Source of the DNA: Jiella marina
GTDB taxonomy: Bacteria > Pseudomonadota > Alphaproteobacteria > Rhizobiales > Rhizobiaceae
Reading direction: 5' to 3'
DNA length: 64,000 nucleotides
Assembly (NCBI RefSeq): GCF_024359545.1
Contig: NZ_JAKQZG010000009.1
Coordinates: forward strand, 62,001-126,000
Below, in pieces: positions 54,989 through 64,000 of this stretch (the first letter of the stretch is position 1; each line of letters opens with the position of its first letter). The translations under genes and the position numbers were made by a program. A model generated the notes under the pieces. That model worked only from the letters and a program-made list of their open reading frames with translations, ran no database searches and was not told where the DNA came from.

Positions 54989-55813
54989 TCAGGCGATCTT
55001 TCGCGCTATAAGGAGATGGCCGGGCGCCGGCTTCCCATCCTGCATGCGCACCGTGATCGCCTCGAAGCTCAGGACATCCAGCCCCGCCTGAGCCAGAGCG
55101 TTTCGCACATAGTCTTCGCCGTGGTGAAATCGGTGGTCCCGCCCCACGACGAAACCGGCCGGGGCCGAAACGGCCTGTGAGAACGTCTCGGTCGACGCGG
55201 CAAAGAGGCCGCCCGGTCCCAGCCTGCCTGTGACCGCTGCAAGAAGCGAAGTGAGGTCGCCGATATAGGGCAAGACGTCCGCCGCGGTGATCAGATCGAA
55301 GGGTTCGTCGTCCTCGAAATCCTCGAGGAAACCCTGGACCTCGCCGACGAAGAGATGGTCATAAGCTTCGGTGTCGAAGCACAGTTCGATCATGTTTTCC
55401 GACAGGTCGACGCCGAACATCTCGCGCGCTCTGCCCTGCAGCGCGAGGCCGACCAGACCCGTGCCGCAGCCGAGATCGAGCACGCGCCCGCAATCGCTGA
55501 TCCCGAGGCTTTCCAGGCGCCGGGCCATCAGATCCGGCACGCCATAGCCGAGCTGGCGCACCAGAATGTCCTCGAACATTTCGGCCTGCTGATCAAACAG
55601 CGTGGCGACATAGGCCTCGCCTGCCGAAGCCGGTGTCTCGCCCGCGCCGATGGCCGCAAGGCGCAGGTGCGCACCGACATGATCATGCGGATCGATCGAG
55701 AGGCAGGTGCGATAGGCTGCCGCCGCCGTCTCGAAGCGGCCGGCCTTCTCCTCCGAGAGAGCCCTTTGATAGGCCTCGTCGAGGGCGTCCTCGTCAAACG
55801 TCGTCTCGTTCAT
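54989..55813 (-). CDS. TPR-linked SAM-dependent methyltransferase
   Basis: A 274-residue protein. The N-terminal ~55 residues form a TPR-like pair of helices (ALDEAYQRALSEEKAGRFETAAAAYRTCLSIDP). A class I methyltransferase domain follows with GRVLDLGCGTGLVGLAL (SAM motif I), FGVDLSENMIELC (acidic loop), FDLITAADVLPYIGDL and GPGGLFAASTET. The substrate is unknown; similar TPR-methyltransferases act on small molecules. Its start overlaps the pcp stop by 4 bp, so the two are translated together. Confidence 0.88.
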   Translation of the reverse strand: MNETTFDEDALDEAYQRALSEEKAGRFETAAAAYRTCLSIDPHDHVGAHLRLAAIGAGETPASAGEAYVATLFDQQAEMFEDILVRQLGYGVPDLMARRLESLGISDCGRVLDLGCGTGLVGLALQGRAREMFGVDLSENMIELCFDTEAYDHLFVGEVQGFLEDFEDDEPFDLITAADVLPYIGDLTSLLAAVTGRLGPGGLFAASTETFSQAVSAPAGFVVGRDHRFHHGEDYVRNALAQAGLDVLSFEAITVRMQDGKPAPGHLLIARKIA

Positions 55814-56454
55814 GGGTCGACCCTTTCCTCATTCCCCGGCGCCAGCATCGCGATCAGTGCCAGCGCCGCCGCGTCCATCCGGCCGGCCGGCATGCTCATG
55901 AAGACCTCCGGCAGGGTATGGCGGTCGACATATTCGCCCACACGCTCATCGCTGAGCGGCATGTGGAAGAAACCGAAACGTTCCACGCCGAGGGAAGCCG
56001 CGCGCTCGGCCAGCCGGTAGAGGGTGTCGTTGCACAGATACCCCCCCGCATGGGTCGACCATTCGAAGTCGGTTCCCGCATCCCGCAGAGCCTTCGCCAC
56101 AGCGCCCCAATCGAGCCGACAGGGTATCGTCTTCGGTCCATCGCTGATCGAGGGCCCCGCCGGAAACGCGTTGACGGCGTCCGCTCGCCCCAACTCGCGA
56201 TGATTGCGCGCCATCAGTTCGACGCGAAACCGCTCGCAACGCATGTGAAGACCGAACAGGAGAACCGATGTCGCCCCTGTGGCAGCGATCGCCTCCTTCA
56301 GACGCGGCCAGCTGCTCTCCCACTCGACCGGCAGGACGAGGGTTGCGACGGCCGTGCTCTCAGCCGTCCGCGCCTCCAGCCGACGGATCATATCCTCGGA
56401 CGGATTGGTGGCGACGCCCGGAAAGGACGAGAAGCCGGCGACGAGAATCGACAT
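55810..56454 (-). CDS. pcp: Pyroglutamyl-peptidase I (peptidase C15)
   Basis: A 214-residue cysteine peptidase that removes N-terminal 5-oxoproline. The catalytic Cys is in THAGGYLCNDTLYRL, the His in FGFFHMPLSDE, and the Glu lies in the GLHMRCERFRVELMARN segment; ILVAGFSSFPGVATNPSE begins the fold. It is upstream of the TPR-methyltransferase with a 4-bp overlap. Together with gamma-glutamylcyclotransferase-like and gamma-glutamyltransferase genes it could belong to a glutathione/5-oxoproline turnover set, though the genes are not linked. Confidence 0.92.
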   Translation of the reverse strand: MSILVAGFSSFPGVATNPSEDMIRRLEARTAESTAVATLVLPVEWESSWPRLKEAIAATGATSVLLFGLHMRCERFRVELMARNHRELGRADAVNAFPAGPSISDGPKTIPCRLDWGAVAKALRDAGTDFEWSTHAGGYLCNDTLYRLAERAASLGVERFGFFHMPLSDERVGEYVDRHTLPEVFMSMPAGRMDAAALALIAMLAPGNEERVDP

Positions 56455-56750
56455 GGCCGTAAATGGTCCGTACTGTTGGATTTCATGTGACGTAGATGCA
56501 GCGGAGAGCTTGTATCGTAATGAAACGTGAAGCTCGTCAGAAATGTTTCACTTGCAAACGACGGGCGCAGATAGCATTGATGAGACGTTCGGGCAAATTC
56601 GCGAACACGGGTAATGGACGAATTGCGTGTCGGGGGCGCCTCTCCCGGGCAGGCTCGGCAGAGCCTGCGATGTATCGGTTCCTATCCTAGTCAAGACTTG
56701 CCTGCCGCTGCCCACGGGCGAACCAACATGCCAGGATAAGGAATCCGGGA

Positions 56751-56963
56751 ATGGCACAGACCGGTACGGTCAAATTCTTCAACACCGAAAAGGGTTTCGG
56801 TTTCATCAAGCCGGACAACGGTGGCGCGGATATCTTCGTGCATATCTCCGCCGTGCAGGCATCGGGCCTGCCGGGTCTTCAGGAAAACCAGAAGGTCTCC
56901 TTCGACACCGAGCCGGACAAGCGCGGCAAGGGCCCGAAGGCCGTCAATCTTCAGCCGGCCTGA
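56751..56963 (+). CDS. cspA: Cold-shock-domain protein
   Basis: A 70-residue single CSD protein. RNP1 (KGFGFIKP) and RNP2 (DIFVHIS) are intact, as is [12 protein letters not shown] at the start. It binds single-stranded nucleic acid and acts as an RNA chaperone. A GGATAAGGAATCC segment sits just upstream and can serve as the ribosome binding site. The 5' region of about 290 bp is non-coding and could hold a temperature-responsive leader; I did not find a specific motif. A GCCCGGCGG/CCGCCTGGGC hairpin follows the stop. Confidence 0.96.
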   Translation: MAQTGTVKFFNTEKGFGFIKPDNGGADIFVHISAVQASGLPGLQENQKVSFDTEPDKRGKGPKAVNLQPA

Positions 56964-56976
56964 TCTCACAGGTTTC

Positions 56977-57000
56977 GCCCGGCGGTTATCCCGCCTGGGC
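56977..57000 (+). terminator. Hairpin after the cold-shock gene
   Basis: GCCCGGCGG pairs with CCGCCTGGGC (one bulge) around TTATC; it is followed by a weak TTG. It is 14 bp past the cspA stop and is its likely terminator or 3' stabiliser. Confidence 0.45.
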
Positions 57001-57030
57001 TTGCAACACGCTTCGGCGCGACATCGCTGA

Positions 57031-57207
57031 TGGCCTCATGGCCCGGCGGGTTGCGCCGTTTTGGTTTTTGGCTGGGGTGCTCCGGCGATCGGCTCGGTGC
57101 GCGGGACCTCGCCACGGCCACAGGGCCGCTTCGACAATGTGACGTCGGAAGCCGCTTTGGCATTGCGTATCCACTCGATTCCGACATTTGCGACGTTGCT
57201 AGGATAA
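57031..57207 (+). pseudogene. Possible thioredoxin remnant
   Basis: A 58-codon frame without a start, bounded by stops, whose end (RFDNVTSEAALALRIHSIPTF) resembles the thioredoxin KVNTEAxPxLAxRxxIRSIPTF region. Upstream, AVLVFGWGAP is a faint echo of VLVDFWAPWCGPC, but the catalytic WCGPC itself is absent. This is weak evidence from similarity by eye; it may be chance. The rest of 56964-57480 carries only the palindromic element at 57232-57412. Confidence 0.2.
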
Positions 57208-57231
57208 GCCGGGCTCACGTTGGAGCCGAGC

Positions 57232-57412
57232 ACCCTCGCCCTTCGACAGGCTCAGGGTGAGGGCTACTGAGGCGAAGGGGTGTATCGGCGACATAGCCAT
57301 GGCCATGCCGAACTCTGCGGAGACGCTGCGTTCGTCCGAAGCCTCCGGATCCCGGTACGCCCGCTGCACCCCCATCGACACCCTCATGGTGAGCCTGTCG
57401 AACCACGAGGGT
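57232..57412. repeat. Paired palindromic element (TTCGACAGGCTCA type)
   Basis: Two hairpin arms face each other: CCCTCGCCCTTCGACAGGCTCAGGG... at 57232-57264 and ...TGAGCCTGTCGAACCACGAGGGT at 57379-57412. TTCGACAGGCTCA is inverted between them, and each arm is itself a palindrome. The 13-mer is the core of a widespread alphaproteobacterial intergenic palindrome. It is a different family from the repeat at 123-809. Confidence 0.75.
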
Positions 57413-57480
57413 TCCAGCGCGCACCGGCAGTCGTCGAATCGGCTGGCATCAGGACTCGAAACATCAGCCCCGCTCAGCCA

Positions 57481-58659
<1,179 letters not shown>

Positions 58660-58819
58660 TTACCGAGCAGGGTAAACAATCGATAAACCAGTGATCCGCC
58701 GGCCGAATGAACCCGAGATTTTGCGCGGCGTGCGCAGCGTGCTACCGGACGCGCGACGCCGGCACGGCGAGAGACCGAACGGCCGCCCAATCGACGCCAT
58801 CTCCAAAGCGGAGGCTTGC

Positions 58820-59500
58820 ATGCAACAACCCCAGCTTCTGATCTTCGACTGCGACGGCGTTCTGATCGATTCCGAGATGATCGCGGCCGAGGTCCAGTCC
58901 GAGATGCTGAAGGCGGAGGGTGTCGAGATCGATCCGGCGGATTCGGCCGCCCGCTTCGCCGGCATGACATGGCCCGCTATCCTGGAGCGCATCGGCGAAG
59001 AAACGGGCAAGACGTTCCCGAAGGACTTCATGACCCGTGTGGACGAGGAGATCGACCGGCGACTCGGGACCGACGCCGAGGAGATCGCCGGCGCCCACGA
59101 CATTCTCGACCGCCTGATCCTGCCCCGCTGCATCTGCTCGAATTCGACAAAGCAGAGACTGGAGATCGAACTGGAGCATGTCGGGCTTTGGGGCCGGTTC
59201 AATCCCCACATCTTCAGCGCCCGCGACATCGGCCAGGGCAAACCGGCACCGGACGTCTTTCTGCACGCGCTGAAGGTCTTCGGCGCAGCCCCCGAGGCGA
59301 CGATCGTCATCGAGGATTCGGTGCATGGGGTAAAGGGAGCGCGGGCGGCGGGCTGCCGCGTCGTCGGTTTCACCGGTGGTCGCCACACCTATCACGGCCA
59401 TGCCGACGCTCTGACCGAGGCTGGTGCGGAGACCGTGATCAATCGGCTCGTGGACTTTCCGGCCGTCGTCGAAGTCTTGGCAAGCTGGCAGGACGCCTGA
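58820..59500 (+). CDS. HAD-superfamily phosphatase (beta-phosphoglucomutase-like)
   Basis: A 226-residue HAD hydrolase. Motif I is LIFDCDGVLIDSE, motif II Ser/Thr in CSNSTKQRLE, and motif IV/Lys in IGQGKPAPDVFLHALKVFG...IVIEDSVHGVKGARAAG. It is of the phosphoglycolate phosphatase/beta-phosphoglucomutase type (YqaB-like); the substrate is not set by the sequence. GGAGG lies 6 nt before ATG 58820. It is divergent from ccrM. Confidence 0.92.
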   Translation: MQQPQLLIFDCDGVLIDSEMIAAEVQSEMLKAEGVEIDPADSAARFAGMTWPAILERIGEETGKTFPKDFMTRVDEEIDRRLGTDAEEIAGAHDILDRLILPRCICSNSTKQRLEIELEHVGLWGRFNPHIFSARDIGQGKPAPDVFLHALKVFGAAPEATIVIEDSVHGVKGARAAGCRVVGFTGGRHTYHGHADALTEAGAETVINRLVDFPAVVEVLASWQDA

Positions 59501-59518
59501 GCGCAGGCCTGCCAGGGA

Positions 59519-60058
59519 TCACCTCGTGGCGACAGAGGCCCGGGCCATCGCTTCGTCGATCAGTCGGTTGGCGATCTGCATTCTGACATTGGCCTCGGTC
59601 CTGAACGCGATCGCGACCCGATCGGGATGGTTGGCCCGGGCGAAGCTGCGCCGCAATTCCTTCAATTCGGCAAGGCTTCTCGCGGTGTGAAGCTTCAGTT
59701 CCCGTGCGATCATCCTCGGATCGGTGCTGGGTGCGACCATGGCCGGCCCTGGCTGGGAGCCGGCTCTTCGGCTCTGCGCCTCGCCAGAAGCAGTGCGGCG
59801 CGGATCGACGCGTTCGTTCTGGCGCGCGGTCTGCTTGGCGTCCGGCTGGATTGCCTCCTCGCCCTCGTCGTCGAATTCCTCATAGGCGGCCCGAGCGGCC
59901 TGGGTGTGAGCCCGCGTCTCGGCGATCTTCGGACCTCGTCCCATGCCGAAGGCCGACATCATGCCGTCTGATGCCCGGTTCAGAACCGAGCGCCAGCTTT
60001 TGTCCTCATGCCGTGCGGCCACCCCTTCCAGAACGGCCTCGAATGTCTGATCGACCAT
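59519..60058 (-). CDS. Protein with C-terminal degenerate J domain
   Basis: A 179-residue protein. The N-terminal ~120 residues are Arg/Ala/Glu-rich and low in structure. The C-terminal ~55 residues read as a short J domain: LKLHTARSLAELKELRRSFARANHPDR with the HPD tripeptide, then RMQIANRLIDEAM. The HPD stimulates DnaK ATPase in true J proteins, so this may be a dedicated co-chaperone. No membrane segment is obvious. The start could be ATG 60058 or GTG 60070. Confidence 0.8.
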   Translation of the reverse strand: MVDQTFEAVLEGVAARHEDKSWRSVLNRASDGMMSAFGMGRGPKIAETRAHTQAARAAYEEFDDEGEEAIQPDAKQTARQNERVDPRRTASGEAQSRRAGSQPGPAMVAPSTDPRMIARELKLHTARSLAELKELRRSFARANHPDRVAIAFRTEANVRMQIANRLIDEAMARASVATR

Positions 60059-60270
60059 GAAACGCGGCACCGATCCAAACGCAAAACTGATCTCCGAAGG
60101 ATCGCGCAGGGATCTGAAGCTTTCGTAAAGCTGGACAGCGCCGGTGAGCCGGAACGCGAAAATCCCCCTCGCCCCCTTTGTGTTCGCTCCGCGATGTGAA
60201 AAAACCCGAAAACTTTGGCAGGCAAACGGATCAATTCCGGCTGGTTGCAGAAACGAAGGAGGCTCGGTCC

Positions 60271-61125
60271 ATGCGAACGGTCTACGTCAACGGCATCTTC
60301 TGCCCGGAAAACCAGGCCGTCGTGTCCGTCTTCGATCGGGGATTTCTCTTCGCCGACGGCGTCTACGAGGTGACGAGCGTCCTGGGCGGACGGCTGATCG
60401 ACTTTTCGGGGCACATGGCGCGGCTGCGACGGTCCCTCGACGAGCTTTCCATGGCCGCCCCTGCAGGCGAAGACGAACTGCTCTCGATCCATCGCCAACT
60501 CGTCGACAAGAACGGGCTTGACGAGGGCATGATCTATCTCCAGGTGACGCGCGGCAGCGCCGACCGGGATTTCCTTTATCCGCCCGAGGACACACCCGCC
60601 TCTCTTGTCCTCTTCACCCAGGCCGCCAATCTGCGTGCCCGCCCGCAGGTCCAGACAGGAATCCGCGTGGTGACGGTGCCGGACCTGCGCTGGCAGCGAC
60701 GCGACATCAAGACGGTCCAGTTGCTCTACCCGTCCATGGCGAAGATGGAAGCCAAGCGCCGCGGCGCTGACGACGCCTGGCTGGTGGAAGACGAGGTGAT
60801 CACCGAGGGAACGTCGAACAACGCCTATATCGTCACGGCAGACGGCAAGCTGATCACCCGACCGCTGTCCCATTCGATCCTGCACGGGATCACCCGCACG
60901 GCAATCCTGCGGCTTGCCGCCGAACACGGCGTACCCGTCGAGGAGCGGCCCTTCACCGTAGAGGAAGCAAAGCAATCTCGCGAGGCCTTCGTCACCTCGG
61001 CCTCGACCTTCGTCATGCCGGTGGTTCAGATCGACGAGGCCGTCATCGGCGAAGGCTCGCCCGGGCCGATCGCCCGCAAACTGCGGACGATCTATCTCGA
61101 AGAGGCCGAACGGACGGCGATCTGA
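60271..61125 (+). CDS. dat: D-amino-acid transaminase
   Basis: A 284-residue fold type IV PLP enzyme that transfers the amino group between D-amino acids and 2-oxo acids; it supplies D-Glu or D-Ala for cell wall or uses them for catabolism. It opens RTVYVNGIFCPENQAVVSVFDRGFLFADGVYEVTSV; RRDIKTVQLLYPSMAKMEAK holds the PLP lysine, and ITEGTSNNAYIV and LHGITRTAILRLA follow. The choice of D-transaminase over branched-chain aminotransferase rests on the 284-residue length and the GRGFLFADGVYEV-type start. GAAGGAGG lies upstream. Confidence 0.92.
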   Translation: MRTVYVNGIFCPENQAVVSVFDRGFLFADGVYEVTSVLGGRLIDFSGHMARLRRSLDELSMAAPAGEDELLSIHRQLVDKNGLDEGMIYLQVTRGSADRDFLYPPEDTPASLVLFTQAANLRARPQVQTGIRVVTVPDLRWQRRDIKTVQLLYPSMAKMEAKRRGADDAWLVEDEVITEGTSNNAYIVTADGKLITRPLSHSILHGITRTAILRLAAEHGVPVEERPFTVEEAKQSREAFVTSASTFVMPVVQIDEAVIGEGSPGPIARKLRTIYLEEAERTAI

Positions 61126-61189
61126 ATGGCTCCTCTCGGATCGGCAGACACCTAGGCATGAGCCCTGGGCGCCCGCTTTGGCCCGAGTG

Positions 61190-61954
61190 TCAGATCGAGC
61201 CGGCTTCGACCATGTAGTTGTTGGCCGTGCACATCGCCGAATCGTCGGAGGCGAGGAACAGCACCATGCGGGCCACATAGACCGGATCGATGAGATCCTT
61301 GAGGCACTGGCGGTCGCGATGCTTCTCGAGAGCCTCCGGTGTTGCCCAGAGTTCCTTCTGCCGCTCGGTCATGATCCAGCCGGGAACGAGGGTGTTGACG
61401 CGGATGCGGTGCGGGCCGAGATCGCGGGCGAAGGACCGGGTCATGCCGTGAACGGCGGATTTTGCCGTGGTGTAGGCCGGCATGCCGCCGGTCGACTCCC
61501 ACCAGGAATTCGAGCCCATATTGATGATCGATCCGCCGCCGGCTGCGATCATGCCGGGCGCGACGGCCTGCGTCGCGAAGAACATGTGCCTGAGATTGGT
61601 CGCGATCCGCTCGTCGTAATATTCCGGGGTCACGGTTTCCCAGCCATGCCGGTCGTCACGGGCGGCATTGTTGACGAGCACCGTCGCCGGGCCGTTTTTC
61701 TCGGCAAGGGCGGAGACGGCGCCTTTCAAGGCTTCGATGTCCCTGACGTCGGCTGACGCGTAGGCCACCGTCGCGCCCTTCTCGGTCAATTCCGCGACCA
61801 GCGCCTCGGATCGCTCGGCGTCGAAATCGATGAAGCCGATCTTCGAGCCCTGGCCGGCAAAGGCCCTGACGATCTCCGCCCCGATCCCCGAAGCGCCGCC
61901 GGTCAGAAGTACGGTTCGCCCGGCAAGGCTCGGATAGGTGGCGAAATCTGGCAT
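61190..61954 (-). CDS. Short-chain dehydrogenase/reductase
   Basis: A 254-residue classical SDR. The cofactor loop is LLTGGASGIGAEI with a distal Asp in GFIDFDAERS that favours NAD, and the catalytic residues are Ser in INMGSNSWW and Tyr/Lys in YTTAKSAVHGM. Its C-terminus ends CTANNYMVEAGSI. The substrate is likely a sugar or polyol alcohol; the FGGY kinase at the right edge is only weak support. The ATG at 61954 follows GGAGGAGACGACC; the longer frame is not needed. Confidence 0.9.
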   Translation of the reverse strand: MPDFATYPSLAGRTVLLTGGASGIGAEIVRAFAGQGSKIGFIDFDAERSEALVAELTEKGATVAYASADVRDIEALKGAVSALAEKNGPATVLVNNAARDDRHGWETVTPEYYDERIATNLRHMFFATQAVAPGMIAAGGGSIINMGSNSWWESTGGMPAYTTAKSAVHGMTRSFARDLGPHRIRVNTLVPGWIMTERQKELWATPEALEKHRDRQCLKDLIDPVYVARMVLFLASDDSAMCTANNYMVEAGSI

Positions 61955-61998
61955 GGTCGTCTCCTCCATTGTTGATTGTTGTGAGCTTGTCTCGTCGG

Positions 61999-62505
61999 TC
62001 AGCCCGACGCCTGGACCCTGTCGGCGCGAGATGCGGCGAAGGCCCCCGGATTGCGCCGCCAGACCGAGAGGTTCAGGCACGCGGCGATCGTCACCCAGAC
62101 GAGATAGGGGATCAGTAGCAGGCCGGCGATGGCGTCGATCGGATAGAACAGAAGCGCGTTGACCGCCACCGCCAGCCACATCGCCAGAACATCGGCGAAG
62201 GCCAGGCCCGGCCGCCTGAGGCCGAAGAAGAAGGCCGACCAGGCGGCATTCAGCACGAGCTGCACCGCATAGGCGAGAAACGGCAGGGCGACGAGCCCGG
62301 CGGCTTCATAGACGCGCCAGCCGGCGATGGCGATCATCACGTAAAGCGCCGACCAGACCACGGGAAATGCCCAGTTGGGCGGGGTCCAGCGCGGCTTGTC
62401 CAGGACTTCGTACCAGGGACCGGGCTTGAAGACCGCGCCGCTCATCGCGACGACGAAGACAATGCCCAGAAAGACGAAGAGGCTGACGATCGATGAGACG
62501 TCCAT
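61999..62505 (-). CDS. TspO/MBR family protein
   Basis: A 168-residue inner-membrane protein with five hydrophobic helices and the tryptophan-rich TspO signatures: PGPWYEVLDKPRWTPPNWAFPVVWSALYVMIAIAGW, AVQLVLNAAWSAFFFGLRRPGLAFADVL and LLLIPYLVWVTIAACLNLSVWRRN. TspO proteins bind porphyrins and sterol-like ligands and modulate tetrapyrrole metabolism. It is upstream of the SDR on the same strand, 44 bp away, and divergent from the LprI-like gene. Confidence 0.95.
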   Translation of the reverse strand: MDVSSIVSLFVFLGIVFVVAMSGAVFKPGPWYEVLDKPRWTPPNWAFPVVWSALYVMIAIAGWRVYEAAGLVALPFLAYAVQLVLNAAWSAFFFGLRRPGLAFADVLAMWLAVAVNALLFYPIDAIAGLLLIPYLVWVTIAACLNLSVWRRNPGAFAASRADRVQASG

Positions 62506-62585
62506 GTCTGAAAAATTCCCGTTGCGGATAAGAGAAATCCGTTGAATATCTGGAGCTTCGCCAACTCGCTCAAGGTCGCCTCGCG

Positions 62586-63083
62586 ATGCGCCGCCTTCCC
62601 CTCATCCTATCGAGCCTGATCCTGCTTGCCCATCCCGCCATGGCGCAAGATGCTTCAACCGGAGCCGACGTCACCGAGCTTCGACAATGCGTCGCCGGGG
62701 CGGGCGACAATCCGCGCAGCTGTATCGAGAGCATCGTGACCCCTTGCGTCGACGGGCTCTCGGAAGAAAGCGAGGACGGCGTCAACGGCTGCTACGACCG
62801 CGAAGCCCAAGCCTGGGACGTGCTCTTGAACGAAAACTACCAGATCGCGCTCAAGGACGCGCAGTCGGTCGACACCGACCTTCGTGAATATGGCGGCGGC
62901 GAACCCACCGTCGCTGCGAGCCTGAAGACGGCCCAGCGCGCCTGGATCGCCTATCGCGATGCCGAATGCGACCGTCTCTACGACCGCTACAAGGACGGCA
63001 CGATCCGCTTCACGGTCTTTGCCGCCTGTCAGAACGAGTTGACGGCAAGCCGCGCGATCGATCTGGCGCCTTCCGGGGAATAG
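62586..63083 (+). CDS. LprI-like lysozyme-inhibitor family protein (DUF1311)
   Basis: A 165-residue exported protein. A signal peptide ends HPAMAQD. The body has the DUF1311 layout: cysteine-bearing CVAGAGDNPRSCIES, CYDREAQAWDVLLNENYQIAL, and LKTAQRAWIAYRDAECDRLYD...CQNELTASRA. The domain is shared with the lysozyme inhibitor LprI. Four cysteines in the first half and two near the end would form disulfides in the periplasm. Confidence 0.85.
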   Translation: MRRLPLILSSLILLAHPAMAQDASTGADVTELRQCVAGAGDNPRSCIESIVTPCVDGLSEESEDGVNGCYDREAQAWDVLLNENYQIALKDAQSVDTDLREYGGGEPTVAASLKTAQRAWIAYRDAECDRLYDRYKDGTIRFTVFAACQNELTASRAIDLAPSGE

Positions 63084-63096
63084 GCAGGCCCCTCCG

Positions 63097-63603
63097 TCAG
63101 CCGAAAAGCGGGCTCTGCCAGATATAGGCCCCGGTGGCGATCAGCGCGACGATCGGGATTGCCATCTGGAACGGCCGGAGGGTGGCGAAGAACAGGGGCG
63201 CCTCGCCCCGCTTCGCCGCGATCGGATCGAAGACGGCCAGGCTGACATAGCCGATCAGTTCGAGGATCACTGCGGTCAGCGGATAGGCCCAGACCGTGGA
63301 GACGACGGCTGCGAAGCCGAGACCGAAGAGCCAGAGCATGATGGCAAGCTGCGCCCATGTCGGGCCACCGGGCTGGCGGAAACTCACGCCCCGCCGGACG
63401 CCGCCGAGAAACATCAGAATCCCGGAGGCCCAGAGCAGGGTGAGGTTCAGCGCCAGGAAGGCCTGGGCTTCGTCGCCAAACCAGAGATAGACTGCCCCCG
63501 CCGCGATCGGCAGCATGGCGGCCAGAGCCAGCATAGCGCCGATCGGCGGCGGATCGGCCGGTTCGGTAGCCGTAATCGTCCGGCTCTCCCGGTGGGTTGT
63601 CAT
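63097..63603 (-). CDS. DUF3429 family membrane protein
   Basis: A 168-residue inner-membrane protein with four or five hydrophobic helices. LALNLTLLWASGILMFLGGVRRGVSFRQPGGPTWAQL is typical of DUF3429, a family of unknown function. ATG 63603 is preferred over the longer frame, which has no family match. It converges on the LprI-like gene with 13 bp between. Confidence 0.85.
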   Translation of the reverse strand: MTTHRESRTITATEPADPPPIGAMLALAAMLPIAAGAVYLWFGDEAQAFLALNLTLLWASGILMFLGGVRRGVSFRQPGGPTWAQLAIMLWLFGLGFAAVVSTVWAYPLTAVILELIGYVSLAVFDPIAAKRGEAPLFFATLRPFQMAIPIVALIATGAYIWQSPLFG

Positions 63604-63659
63604 GACATAGCCTCTTCTGCCGCTTTGCAGACCACAAACATGAGCAGCATCCTCAAAGG

Positions 63660-64000
63660 TCAATGCGGCGCGGCGTATTCGCGCATGATCTCGCGCGTGC
63701 GGCGCTCGCATTGCTGAAGCAGGCGATAGGCTTCGTATTTGGTGGAGTGGAATTCGGCGATGGTCCCGCCGGCAGGGCTGATCACGTCGCCGCTGCGACA
63801 CATGCTGGCAGCAGCGGTGCGAAGATCCTCATGGGCTCCCCCGGCGACCGCGCCGACCATCGCACTGCCGAGGAGCACCGGCTCCGGCGTTTCGGGCGAG
63901 GTGATCGTGAGACCGGTCGCGTCCGCGAGAATGCGCCGCAACAAGGGAGAGCGCGCGGCTCCGCCGGAGGCCACGATAGTTCCGAGCTCAAGCCCCTTGG
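63660..64000 (-). CDS. FGGY-family pentulose kinase (ribulokinase type), C-terminal part
   Basis: The last ~113 codons of a sugar kinase cut off by the right edge. It has ELGTIVASGGAARSPLLRRILAD (adenosine-binding end), LLGSAMVGAVAGGAHEDLRTAAASM and ISPAGGTIAEFHSTKYEAYRLLQQCERRTREIM. The C-terminal pattern fits FGGY pentulose kinases such as D-ribulokinase or ribitol kinase. The gene continues beyond 64000, so the N-terminal half and start are not visible. Confidence 0.88.
   Translation of the reverse strand, partial: KGLELGTIVASGGAARSPLLRRILADATGLTITSPETPEPVLLGSAMVGAVAGGAHEDLRTAAASMCRSGDVISPAGGTIAEFHSTKYEAYRLLQQCERRTREIMREYAAPH

Overview
The window is a GC-rich alphaproteobacterial chromosome segment, most likely from the order Hyphomicrobiales (Rhizobiales). 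The evidence is a CcrM-type cell-cycle DNA methyltransferase, a B12-dependent class II ribonucleotide reductase (NrdJ), an HWE-family histidine kinase, a rhizobial-type malonate (mat) operon, a lanthanide-type methanol dehydrogenase (XoxF) locus, a 6S RNA gene in front of the 5-formyl-THF cyclo-ligase gene, and short alphaproteobacterial palindromic repeats. Genus cannot be fixed from the sequence alone. No prophage, transposase, CRISPR array or rRNA operon is visible. There is one tRNA gene, tRNA-Leu(UAA).

Region by region. 0-2 kb is a small-gene accessory patch: a GIY-YIG nuclease gene bracketed by two copies of a ~139-bp palindromic repeat, an orphan HicB-like protein and two small hypotheticals. 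2-6 kb is nrdJ on the minus strand with a clear terminator and a candidate NrdR box. 6.5-15.3 kb holds housekeeping and stress genes: HWE kinase, gpt, gamma-glutamylcyclotransferase-like protein, MNT nucleotidyltransferase, msrB, a cytochrome c, 6S RNA with fau, a CAP lipoprotein, a GST, a YmdB-like phosphoesterase, a TerC-like protein and a CBS-pair protein. 15.3-24.5 kb is rich in envelope and secreted proteins: rhomboid, tandem PilZ, a secreted ClpP-like/Sel1 fusion, RNase T2, a lysophospholipase-like hydrolase, MgtC, and a second ClpP-like exported protein beside a coiled-coil membrane protein. 24.5-27.8 kb carries a probable cuckoo-type (anti-Shine-Dalgarno) sRNA, aspartate aminotransferase, a GST and sodC.

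28-34.7 kb is a complete malonate module. A divergent GntR regulator (matR) and TTGTATAC-type operator face a TRAP transporter (matP/Q/M), malonyl-CoA decarboxylase and malonyl-CoA synthetase; the last four genes are translationally coupled by 4-bp overlaps. Malonate is imported, activated to malonyl-CoA and decarboxylated to acetyl-CoA.

34.8-44.2 kb is a methanol/alcohol oxidation locus built round XoxF. xoxF, the cytochrome xoxG, xoxJ and a CXXCW rhodanese-like gene run leftward. A quinoprotein-relay zinc hydrolase and a SoxYZ-like carrier run rightward. A Cys-rich small protein, a YVTN beta-propeller and an MxaD-like protein converge from the other side. No MxaF-type enzyme and no pqq synthesis genes are present in the window.

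44.5-64 kb returns to general metabolism: paired acyl-CoA dehydrogenases, gamma-glutamyltransferase, threonine ammonia-lyase, adenine deaminase, tRNA-Leu, a TPR-methyltransferase with pyroglutamyl peptidase, a cold-shock protein, ccrM, a HAD phosphatase, a J-domain protein, D-amino-acid transaminase, an SDR, TspO, an LprI-like protein, a DUF3429 protein, and the 3' end of an FGGY pentulose kinase that runs off the right edge.
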